Assembly: GCA_949127645.1 (NCBI GenBank)
Contig: CASBQM010000034.1
Location: forward strand, 1 to 5,648
Reading direction: 5' to 3'
DNA length: 5,648 bases
From: Synechococcales cyanobacterium PMM_0036
GTDB taxonomy: Bacteria; Cyanobacteriota; Cyanobacteriia; Elainellales; Elainellaceae
Shown one piece after another: positions 1 through 5,648 of this stretch; position 1 is the first letter of the stretch, and each line of letters starts with the position of its first letter. The notes below the pieces were generated by a model. It saw only the letters and a program-made list of their open reading frames with translations. It searched no databases and was not told the origin of the DNA. The translations under genes and the position numbers were made by a program.

Positions 1-212
1 CCGCAATCCTCTTTTATTAAGGAAAAAGAGTTGACTAAAATTACGCTTTCTGCGATAATTCCGCTGTTGATATCCTCAAAAATTCTAAAGACACTACCAT
101 ATTCAGTTGTAACCCCGAATGTAATAGTGTCTTTCTCTTTTTTAATACTAAGACTAGTAGCCTTTAGATGATTAATTAAGTCAATCATCTCTTGCATATT
201 TTCTATGTTCAT
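1..212 (-). CDS. Small hypothetical protein, C-terminus cut by window edge
   Basis: This frame is open from an ATG at 212 down to base 1, giving 70 complete codons and no stop before the edge, so the C-terminus is missing. The protein begins MNIENMQEMIDLINHLKATS and ends in the window at ...LIKEDC. The first ~18 residues look like an amphipathic helix. Residues ~30-66 alternate hydrophobic and polar residues in short stretches (TITFGVTTEYGSVFRIF, then GIIAESVILV), which suggests beta strands. I see no signal peptide, membrane segment, helix-turn-helix or zinc motif, and I do not recognise the family. The ATG is preceded by an AAGGAA ribosome binding site and a good promoter, which supports a real gene and this start; the in-frame ATG at residue 6 lacks such a site. 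It diverges from the giant methylase-helicase gene and shares its control region. The function is unknown, and a regulatory role is possible but not shown. Confidence 0.72.
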   Translation of the reverse strand, partial: MNIENMQEMIDLINHLKATSLSIKKEKDTITFGVTTEYGSVFRIFEDINSGIIAESVILVNSFSLIKEDC

Positions 213-216
213 GCGT

Positions 217-222
217 TTCCTT
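217..222 (-). promoter_or_regulatory. Ribosome binding site of the leftward small gene
   Basis: The - strand reads AAGGAA followed by ACGC and then ATG. The AAGGA core lies five bases before the ATG at 212. This spacing and purine-rich sequence fix the start of the small gene. The giant gene on the other side of the same spacer has no comparable site. Confidence 0.65.
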
Positions 223-235
223 AAATGTTACTCTT

Positions 236-263
236 ATTATACTATTTATTTTCTATTTTACAA
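236..263 (-). promoter_or_regulatory. Sigma-70-type promoter for the leftward small gene
   Basis: On the - strand a perfect TATAAT lies at 241-236. Sixteen bases upstream, at 263-258, is TTGTAA, which matches the TTGACA consensus at 4 of 6 positions. Transcription would start near 229-230, leaving a leader of about 17 bases that contains the AAGGAA ribosome binding site. The region is AT-rich, so chance matches are likelier than usual, but the perfect -10 and its placement relative to the ribosome binding site and ATG are convincing. Confidence 0.55.
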
Positions 264-281
264 TAGAATTTGTTAAAATAG
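253..281. promoter_or_regulatory. Inverted repeat between divergent promoters, candidate operator
   Basis: CTATTTTA at 253-260 is repeated as its exact reverse complement TAAAATAG at 274-281. The arm centres are 21 bp apart, about two helical turns, which suits a dimeric DNA-binding protein. The symmetry nearly extends inward (CAA at 261-263 against TTG at 270-272, with one extra T on the right). A related CTATTTA lies at 242-248, 11 bp before the left arm. The left arm overlaps the -35 of the leftward promoter and the right arm contains the -10 of the rightward one, so a bound protein could control both genes. The arms are AT-rich, so chance is not excluded. The role is inferred. Confidence 0.4.
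271..279 (+). promoter_or_regulatory. Extended -10 promoter for the giant methylase-helicase gene
   Basis: TGTTAAAAT is an extended -10 element (TG, one base, then TAAAAT at 274-279). At the usual 16-18 bp upstream there is no good -35 box, so activity would depend on the extended -10 or on an activator. Transcription would start near 285-287 and give a leader of about 24 bases before the ATG at 310. No Shine-Dalgarno sequence is visible in that leader. The -10 lies inside the right arm of the inverted repeat. Confidence 0.4.
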
Positions 282-309
282 AGATATACCAAACAACAGA
301 AAATACGCA

Positions 310-3300
310 ATGTCTCATCAAACAATCGCGGCTAACAATCTTCAAGTAATCAAATTAATGAAGAATTTAGTTGCCAATCGCAAATTAAGCGAAATAGAAA
401 AAGATTTGCTGAAATCTTTTAAAGGTTGGGGCTCTTGCTCCGACCTTTTCAGTAAGAGTTCTTCGTGGACTGTGAAAGCCTACGAAGAACTCCAAAAGCT
501 TTGTACCAAGGAAGAAATAGCCTTTGCGCAAGAATCCATACTAAATAGTTTCTATACTTCACCAGAAGTCATAAAAGCTATCTGGGATGGAGTGATGGCA
601 ATGGGTTTCACTGGTGGCAAAGTTTTAGAGCCGTCTTGCGGGAACGGACTGTTCTTGCAACATCAGCCACAGCATATAAATTGTGACTGGACTTGCATAG
701 AATTAGATCCGATCTCAGCAAGAATTTGTTCGCTTTTAAATGAAGGAGCGAAAGTCTATAATGTTGGGTTTGAAAATTTTCAATCCCCACCAGATCAATA
801 CGATTTGGTGATAGGCAACGTTCCGTTTGGTACGACAAAGTTGGTTGATCCTTATGTGAGCGATTCAGCCAATCTGTTGATTCACAACTTTTTCATAGTA
901 AAAAGCCTCCAGCTCGTCAGAGAAGGAGGACTGCTTGTGCTGATAACCAGTACAGGAACTATGGACACAATCTCTAATGAGTTGGTTAGAAACCGGATCT
1001 ATAAAGAAGCTGAACTAATTACAGCTATCCGGTTGCCTAATACAGCGTTCAGAACTTTCTCCGGTACAGAAGTTACCAGCGACATATTGGTTTTGCGTAA
1101 AAACAAAGAACCAGTAAATACCGTCAACTGGAGACGATCGGACAAGTTTGATGGGTGGACTTTTGATGACTTAAAGTCATCATTACCACCTATCGAAACA
1201 ACAGTCATAGATTATGACAATGTGGAATTCCCGCTATCTGAAAGGTCAATAATAAGGAACAAGGAGATAGCGTTAAAACAATTCCAAATACTGTTGCTAG
1301 AAAAAGGAGTAACTAAAGAATCTTGGCACTGTGCCATTAATCTTTATTACCTTCTGAATCTGGAAAATCTGCTTGGAAGCTTTGCAGTTGATACCCTTTA
1401 TGGAGGCGATCGCATGGCTTTACAAGGGGACGATCAAGACTTAAATCAGGCAATCAGGAAGATTTTTTCTGACCATCCCGATCAATACATTCCAGCAAAA
1501 CCTGACTCAACACCACCATTGACCAGACTATTACCCCCATCCTTAATGGGGATTGTCAATGATGGAGAGTTTATTGAGTTTGAAGGAAGGATTTGCGTAT
1601 ACCGCAATTTCAGCCTAAATCTTGTCAGTGACATTCTTTCTACCAAAGTGCGGGACTTTATTTATCTTTACGGTAATGTAAAGGAAATATTTGAAGCACA
1701 AAAAAAAGAAGGTGACGAATATCTGATAAGCCTTCGGCACAACCTGAATCAAACCTATGAAAAGTTTATAGCCAAATATGGCTATATCAACTCAAAGATT
1801 AATGTAGATTTATTTGGACAAGATCCAAAATTCTACACTATCTTGGCACTTGAAATAGAATGCCAAAACAACCAATACCCAGGGATGGAAAACCTGGTAA
1901 AACACAAAAAGCATTACCGTAAGGCTGACATCTTTTTCAAAAGAACAGGCAAACGGATTGCTGAACCCCAGTCTTGCGAAAGACCAGAAGATGCACTATT
2001 GCAGTCGTTAAACCATAAAGGACGCATAGATATAAAATTCATTGCGTCATTAATGGATAAATCGATTGAAGATACAGTCTTAGAACTGCAATCAAACCCA
2101 GAACCATTAATATTCTTTGACCCAGACAAACACGATTGGGTAACTAAAGAAGAATACTTGGCTGGCAAAGTTGTAGAAAAGCTTGAACAAGCACTACTCC
2201 AAAGCAACTTGGAAATAAATGTGAAGGCATTGGAGTCAGTTCAGCCGTTATGGTTGACTCCTCCAAAAGATTCTGCATTTAGAAATGACGTAATATCGCA
2301 GATTGGAGAAGAAAAATGTATTCTAGACATTTATGCAAGCATAGATGTCAACTTAGGGGCAAGCTGGATACCAGTTTGCTACTACGAAGCTTTTGCGAAA
2401 GAGCTATTTGCAGACGAAAGTTTGCAAATACAGTTTGAACCGATATCGGTAACGTACTTCGTTATCGGTTCAATCAGAGCTAGTAACCACCTAGCTACTG
2501 TGCAGTATGGCATAAGCCAGATGTCAGGAATGGAGATTCTAGAACATGGTTTGAACTTAAAACCCATTCTCATTAAGGAATGGAACGCAACACTAAAAGC
2601 CTCTTATGTAAACTATGAGGCTACAGAGGGAGCAAAGCAAAAGCTCCAAGAGATAAAAGACAAATTCTCGTCTTGGCTCTGGAACGATATCGATCGCGCT
2701 CTCAAGCTAACTATTTTGTACAACACAAAGTTTAACAAGATAGTTGATCGAAAATACCGAGGTTCGCACTTAACCCTGCCTGGTTCTAATCCAGACGTTG
2801 AGTTAAGACCGCACCAAAAAGATGGTATTTGGCGGATCACTCAAAATAAAGCAACCATGCTAGCTTGGGTGGTCGGAGCCGGAAAAACATTCGCAATGAT
2901 TGGCGCAGCTATGGAACTGCGACGCTTGGGCTTATCTTACAAGCCTATGTTCGTCGCGCTAAACTCCACTGTGACGGACATTGCCAATGCATTCAAATGG
3001 CTTTATCCAAATGCTCAAATATTGGTAGGACAGGAGAAGTCTTTTTCTCCAGACCAAAGAAAAAGATTTGTGACCAGTATCGCCACTGGTGACTGGGATT
3101 GCATCATCATATCCCATAGTCAGTGGAAAATTGGGATAACCATTTCTCCCAGCACTCGGCTGAAATACATAGACGAGGAAATGGAAGAAATAAAAAAATG
3201 CATCTCTGAGTTAAAAGGAGACAGTCCGGATAATTCTCAGCGTCAAGCTTTGAGTCAAGTAATGAAGCTCAAAGAAAAACGCGAGGATGAACGAACTCTT

Positions 3301-5648
3301 TTGAACGCAGGGTTTCACTCAACCAAGAAAATCTCCAAAACAAAGAAAAAGGAGATAAAAGATGCTATCAAAGCGGCTCATACTCTCAAAGAAAGAGTTG
3401 AGACTGTAGAAAATAGCCAAGACCAAGTGATCTTTTTTGAAGACCTTGGTGTTGATGTAGTTCTCTTCGATGAGTCACAAGTCCTCAAGAACCTAGGCTA
3501 TATGACGAAAATCACGGATATAGCAGGTTTACCAAACACCGACTCACAAAGAGCATTGGACTCTTTTATAAAATTCCGGTGGTTGTTAGATCAAGGAGGA
3601 AGGGTCATCTTTGCGACAGGAACGCCTGTATCAAATACTTTGGCAGAATCATGGACAATTATGCGTTACTTGATGCTAGACCAACTAAAGCAGATGGGAA
3701 TGGCTAATTTTGACGCTTGCTTATCCACATTCTTCTCAGTGTACTCTGAGTCAGAATTGTCTCCAACTGGGTACAAAGTGAAGACCCGATGCCGAAACTT
3801 AATCATGGCACCAGAATTTATTTCTATGCTTAGGACGGTAATGGACGTTTGTTCGCAAGATAAGCTGAAATTACCAGTTCCAAAATTTAGAGAAATTGAT
3901 GTCGCCGTACCCCCCAACGAACAGCAAATAAAATATTTGCATAAGCTGGTACGGAGATATGAACTGGTCGAAGCCCATTTAGTAGACAAAAAGGATGACA
4001 ATAGGTTGTCCATAACTACAGACGGTCGAGCAGCCGCTCTAGATATCCGGCTCAGAAACCGTGAAGGGAAGAACTATCCCACTTCAAAATTGAACCAATG
4101 TGCCACCAATGTCTACTTGATATGGAAGGCTACAGAAAAAATTAAAGGCACTCAAGCCGTTTTTTGTGACTTTTCTGCACCAAGACAGGATGGCAGGTTA
4201 GATATGTACAATGCCCTCAAGGACACCTTAGTGGCATTGGGCATACCCAGCGAACAGATTGCTTTCATTCATGACTGCGATCGCAACTCTGGGACAAAAA
4301 ACAAAAAAAGAGCCGAACTCTACAAGAAAGTTAATTCTGGCGAAGTTCGGATCTTTATGGCCTCTACTGAGAAGGGAGGTACTGGAGTAAACGTTCAAGA
4401 AAGGATGATAGCCCTGCATCATCTAGATATCAACTGGCGACCCAGTGACAAAGCTCAAAGGGAAGGCAGGATAATCCGCCAGGGCAATAAGTTACCGGAG
4501 ATCTTCATCTTCAGATATGCAACTCAGGGAGCCAAAGGGGTTCCTGGGGCTGATGCCGTAATGTGGCAAATTATCATGCAAAAGTTAATCTCTTTTGAGA
4601 TCTTTATGTCAGATGAGATTGCCATCCCACGGGATTTAGGTGAAGTGTCTTCCAGCAATGTTTTAAGCATTGCGTCAATCAGGTCACAAGCTTCTGGTAA
4701 TCCACTAGAAGAAAAACTGTTTGACATTACCGATAGGCTCAATAGAATGAGCTTGCGCAGGAATTCACATTTAACGCAAGCCGCAAGCATAAAAAGGAAG
4801 GTACAAAAACTAAAGGCAGAAATCCAGGAGTACGCCTTGTTGATAGAAACTGTCAAAGCCGACAAAGCTCTGGCAGAGAATATCCCAAAAAGCACAAAGC
4901 TTGCGATAGAAGGAGAAGAAGTAGAACCCAAAAAGATTTCGGAAGTCTTGTCTCTTTTATCTGCAAAGTTCAAAGGAGTCAACCAACAAATCAAAATTGG
5001 TCGGTTTGGAGTAGCCCACGTATTTGTAAACGAAGGTGAGTTCTTTGTCGTCTTCCCGAAAGAAGACGGCGAAAAGCGACTTAACTACTGGATTACTCCT
5101 TCTCACAATTTCAAGCAAGACATCCTAAAATCTATTGATGAAAAGTTGGAACAGTATATCAAGGGGAAGGTAAAACCAGAAAGGCTGTTGGCTGACAGTG
5201 ATAAATACTCAGCCACGTTTTCTGAAGCTTTCCCAGAAGAGGAATACAATAACCTCGTTCTCGAAAAAGCCATGCTACAGAAAGAGTTGCATGAAGCTTC
5301 CACAGTCAAAGCATCAGACCTTGACATACCCGAAGATAAAAATGGGGATGTGATTGATGTTTCTACCGAAAGCAAAAAGATTCTAGACGATCTTGAATCT
5401 GATGACGAAGTAGACCTAGATCTCAAAGATTTAGATCTCAAAGATTTAGATGAAGACGATCAACAAGAAAAGGAGGTCAAGAAAAAGCAGAAAGTCCACA
5501 AGGACATTTCTAACTATATTCCGGTCACTGAAGTACAGGAATTACAGGCTGTTTTTCAGCGGACAAAGTGTATCTCTGATCGGTACATGGATGCAACGTA
5601 TTGCAATGCCATGGCTGGTATTTCACATTACAGGTTCTGTAGTACTTC
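310..5648 (+). CDS. Giant DarB-like N6-adenine methyltransferase-SNF2 helicase fusion, 3' end cut
   Basis: This frame is open for 1,779 complete codons and runs off the right edge. ATG 310 is the first possible start after the in-frame TAA at 274; the next ATG (358) has no better context. No Shine-Dalgarno sequence precedes it. Visible parts: a short N-terminal region (1-80), an N6-adenine methyltransferase (~81-264), a conserved connecting region (~343-810), an SNF2-type helicase (~830-1405) with a charged insert (~952-1037), a coiled coil (~1438-1500), a conserved C-terminal module (~1510-1680), an acidic linker (~1690-1717) and the start of another domain. The order and wording match DarB-like proteins of phage P1 and of conjugative plasmids and ICEs. 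Those are thought to modify or protect incoming element DNA, P1 DarB being an injected antirestriction protein. No signal peptide, membrane segment or nuclease motif was seen, so it is probably cytoplasmic or carried with the element's DNA. Family assignment is confident; the exact role is inferred. Confidence 0.93.
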   Translation, partial: MSHQTIAANNLQVIKLMKNLVANRKLSEIEKDLLKSFKGWGSCSDLFSKSSSWTVKAYEELQKLCTKEEIAFAQESILNSFYTSPEVIKAIWDGVMAMGFTGGKVLEPSCGNGLFLQHQPQHINCDWTCIELDPISARICSLLNEGAKVYNVGFENFQSPPDQYDLVIGNVPFGTTKLVDPYVSDSANLLIHNFFIVKSLQLVREGGLLVLITSTGTMDTISNELVRNRIYKEAELITAIRLPNTAFRTFSGTEVTSDILVLRKNKEPVNTVNWRRSDKFDGWTFDDLKSSLPPIETTVIDYDNVEFPLSERSIIRNKEIALKQFQILLLEKGVTKESWHCAINLYYLLNLENLLGSFAVDTLYGGDRMALQGDDQDLNQAIRKIFSDHPDQYIPAKPDSTPPLTRLLPPSLMGIVNDGEFIEFEGRICVYRNFSLNLVSDILSTKVRDFIYLYGNVKEIFEAQKKEGDEYLISLRHNLNQTYEKFIAKYGYINSKINVDLFGQDPKFYTILALEIECQNNQYPGMENLVKHKKHYRKADIFFKRTGKRIAEPQSCERPEDALLQSLNHKGRIDIKFIASLMDKSIEDTVLELQSNPEPLIFFDPDKHDWVTKEEYLAGKVVEKLEQALLQSNLEINVKALESVQPLWLTPPKDSAFRNDVISQIGEEKCILDIYASIDVNLGASWIPVCYYEAFAKELFADESLQIQFEPISVTYFVIGSIRASNHLATVQYGISQMSGMEILEHGLNLKPILIKEWNATLKASYVNYEATEGAKQKLQEIKDKFSSWLWNDIDRALKLTILYNTKFNKIVDRKYRGSHLTLPGSNPDVELRPHQKDGIWRITQNKATMLAWVVGAGKTFAMIGAAMELRRLGLSYKPMFVALNSTVTDIANAFKWLYPNAQILVGQEKSFSPDQRKRFVTSIATGDWDCIIISHSQWKIGITISPSTRLKYIDEEMEEIKKCISELKGDSPDNSQRQALSQVMKLKEKREDERTLLNAGFHSTKKISKTKKKEIKDAIKAAHTLKERVETVENSQDQVIFFEDLGVDVVLFDESQVLKNLGYMTKITDIAGLPNTDSQRALDSFIKFRWLLDQGGRVIFATGTPVSNTLAESWTIMRYLMLDQLKQMGMANFDACLSTFFSVYSESELSPTGYKVKTRCRNLIMAPEFISMLRTVMDVCSQDKLKLPVPKFREIDVAVPPNEQQIKYLHKLVRRYELVEAHLVDKKDDNRLSITTDGRAAALDIRLRNREGKNYPTSKLNQCATNVYLIWKATEKIKGTQAVFCDFSAPRQDGRLDMYNALKDTLVALGIPSEQIAFIHDCDRNSGTKNKKRAELYKKVNSGEVRIFMASTEKGGTGVNVQERMIALHHLDINWRPSDKAQREGRIIRQGNKLPEIFIFRYATQGAKGVPGADAVMWQIIMQKLISFEIFMSDEIAIPRDLGEVSSSNVLSIASIRSQASGNPLEEKLFDITDRLNRMSLRRNSHLTQAASIKRKVQKLKAEIQEYALLIETVKADKALAENIPKSTKLAIEGEEVEPKKISEVLSLLSAKFKGVNQQIKIGRFGVAHVFVNEGEFFVVFPKEDGEKRLNYWITPSHNFKQDILKSIDEKLEQYIKGKVKPERLLADSDKYSATFSEAFPEEEYNNLVLEKAMLQKELHEASTVKASDLDIPEDKNGDVIDVSTESKKILDDLESDDEVDLDLKDLDLKDLDEDDQQEKEVKKKQKVHKDISNYIPVTEVQELQAVFQRTKCISDRYMDATYCNAMAGISHYRFCST
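550..1101 (+). other. Domain: gamma-class N6-adenine DNA methyltransferase (residues ~81-264)
   Basis: In order: motif X-like FYTSPEV (81-87); motif I LEPSCGNGLF (106-115), the S-adenosylmethionine loop; motif II IELDP (130-134), whose acidic residue should hold the cofactor ribose; and motif IV NVPFG (170-174), the catalytic (N/D)PP(Y/F) loop with V in place of the first P. The X-I-II-IV order is that of gamma-class amino-methyltransferases. Next come GGLLVLITSTGTMD (206-219) and IRLPNTAF...GTEVTSDILVLRK, ending at 264. To my recollection NVPFG and the GTEVT-DIL phrase are typical of DarB-like proteins, so NVPF should not be read as inactivation. No separate target-recognition domain is identifiable, and the modified sequence cannot be predicted. 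Confidence 0.88.
1336..2460 (+). other. Conserved connecting region of DarB-like proteins (residues ~343-717)
   Basis: This stretch has no named catalytic fold that I can identify, but it carries phrases I associate with this family: INLYYLLNLENLLG (343-356) followed by LYGGDR; VDLFGQDPKFYTILALE (499-515); KADIFFKRTGKR (538-549); ALLQSLNHKGRIDI; EEYLAGKVVEKLEQAL; NVKALESVQP; and LGASWIPVCYYEAFAKELF. The family usually has a similar region between methyltransferase and helicase. It may hold DNA-contacting or target-recognition elements, but that is a guess. The match is from memory of family sequence patterns and would be settled by a profile search. Confidence 0.6.
1406..1413. repeat. HIP1 octamer GCGATCGC, copy 1
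   Basis: This is a perfect palindromic GCGATCGC inside the giant gene, reading through Gly-Asp-Arg codons of LYGGDR. HIP1 is strongly over-represented in many cyanobacterial genomes. It serves here as a host clue, not a regulatory site. Confidence 0.6.
2797..4524 (+). other. Domain: SNF2/superfamily-2 helicase-type ATPase (residues ~830-1405)
   Basis: All main motifs appear in order: Q/0-like LRPHQKDGIWR (832-842); Walker A VVGAGKT (854-860); motif Ia region PMFVALNSTVTDIANAF; motif II DESQ (1054-1057) in VVLFDESQVLKNL; motif III ATGTPVSNT (1102-1110); motif IV region QAVFCDFS (1282-1289); motif V STEKGGTGVNVQE (1352-1364); and motif VI QREGRIIRQGN (1383-1393), with R1387 and R1390 as likely arginine fingers. 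A lysine- and glutamate-rich, probably coiled-coil insert of about 85 residues separates Ia from II. SNF2-type enzymes use ATP to translocate on duplex DNA. Catalytic residues for ATP hydrolysis (K859, D1054, E1055) are present, so activity is expected. DESQ departs from the DEAH I expect in relatives. Confidence 0.92.
4277..4284. repeat. HIP1 octamer GCGATCGC, copy 2
   Basis: This second perfect GCGATCGC lies in the codons for Cys-Asp-Arg just before helicase motif V. With about 42% GC and random bases, roughly 0.04 copies would be expected in 5.6 kb, so two copies support a cyanobacterial host. A one-mismatch relative, TCGATCGC, lies near 2690-2697. Confidence 0.6.
4561..5336 (+). other. 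C-terminal coiled coil and family-typical module after the helicase (residues ~1418-1676)
   Basis: After motif VI the protein reads DAVMWQIIMQKLISFEIFM, which in relatives joins the helicase to the tail. SGNPLEEKLFDITDRLNRMS opens a long helical stretch rich in K, E, Q and L (~1438-1500), probably a coiled coil. A mixed alpha/beta module follows, with IGRFGVAHVFVNEGEFFVVFP (from residue ~1564) and then a helix region ending near SEAFPEEEYNNLVLEKAMLQ. The 'F-x-E/x-L-x-x-L' type ending resembles where many ICE-borne members finish. No catalytic motif is visible here. It may be a structural or DNA-path element; this is inferred. Confidence 0.5.
5417..5451 (+). repeat. 15-bp exact tandem repeat in acidic linker of the giant gene
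   Basis: The unit TAGATCTCAAAGATT occurs at 5417-5431 and 5432-5446, followed by a partial TAGAT at 5447-5451, making about 2.3 exact copies. It stays in frame and encodes the pentad LDLKD twice (residues 1703-1712). It sits in a strongly acidic stretch (about 1690-1717) that is followed by a basic KEVKKKQKVHK segment, a flexible linker between the methylase-helicase body and the next domain. The lack of silent changes between copies points to a recent duplication by slippage. Confidence 0.85.

Noticed and set aside
261..276. Leftward -35/-10 pair TTAACA and TAAAAT in the control region
   Set aside because: The boxes would be only about 10 bp apart, too short for sigma-70-type spacing; the TATAAT at 241-236 is better.
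817..828. NVPF in place of NPPF/Y as evidence of an inactive methyltransferase
   Set aside because: To my knowledge NVPFG is usual in the DarB-like family, and the catalytic Asn and aromatic residue are kept.
2865..3092. 75-codon open frame on the + strand in another frame
   Set aside because: It overlaps the Walker A region of the helicase, where the main frame has clear conserved motifs, and has no ribosome binding site.
3666..4013. 115-codon open frame on the - strand
   Set aside because: It is antisense to conserved helicase sequence between motifs III and IV and has no independent support.
4524..4994. 156-codon open frame on the - strand
   Set aside because: It lies wholly inside the giant gene, whose reading there gives the helicase exit and coiled coil. 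Its own translation is Ser/Leu/Phe-rich, as expected from the antisense of Lys/Glu-rich codons, with no ribosome binding site or family resemblance.
5103..5441. 112-codon open frame on the - strand, rich in Ser and Arg
   Set aside because: It is the antisense of the acidic and lysine-rich tail of the giant protein. The SRS/RSS runs are a by-product of GAT/GAA/AAA codons read backwards.
310..5648. Possible frameshift or split between the methyltransferase and helicase halves
   Set aside because: The single frame was read codon by codon without any stop, and conserved family phrases continue from the methyltransferase through the connecting region into the helicase, so this is a genuine fusion.
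1..5648. CRISPR array, tRNA, rRNA, insertion sequence or intrinsic terminator
   Set aside because: No spaced repeat array, cloverleaf-like sequence, transposase motif or GC-rich hairpin followed by a T run was found. The only non-coding stretch is the 97-bp AT-rich spacer.

Overview
The window is almost entirely one very large gene on the + strand. It starts at 310 and is still open at the right edge, giving 1,779 complete codons with no in-frame stop. A short partial gene runs leftward off the left edge (212 to 1, - strand). The two are divergent and share a 97-bp AT-rich control region (213-309).

The large protein joins two enzymes. An N-terminal gamma-class N6-adenine DNA methyltransferase has a motif X-like FYTSPEV, motif I EPSCGNG, motif II ELDP and motif IV NVPF. 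It is followed by a conserved connecting region and a complete SNF2/superfamily-2 helicase-type ATPase with Walker A GAGKT, DESQ box, TGTP and QREGRIIRQG. This order (methyltransferase, then connecting region, then helicase) and several family phrases match the DarB-like methylase-helicase proteins of phage P1, conjugative plasmids and ICEs, which belong to the 'polyvalent protein' group. No nuclease domain is visible. Beyond the helicase are a coiled coil, a family-typical C-terminal module, an acidic linker built on an exact 15-bp tandem duplication, and the start of a further domain cut by the window edge.

Two perfect GCGATCGC octamers (the HIP1 sequence), moderate-to-low GC (roughly 40% by eye) and the lack of a Shine-Dalgarno sequence before the large gene suggest a cyanobacterium. 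The gene content suggests a plasmid, ICE or phage rather than core chromosome. Both are inferences.

In the control region, the leftward gene has a good sigma-70-type promoter and a ribosome binding site. The rightward gene has an extended -10 but no evident -35 or ribosome binding site. An 8-bp perfect inverted repeat overlaps the core elements of both promoters and could be a shared operator. The small leftward protein is not recognised, and nothing in its sequence shows that it is the regulator. No RNA gene, CRISPR array, insertion sequence or terminator was found.
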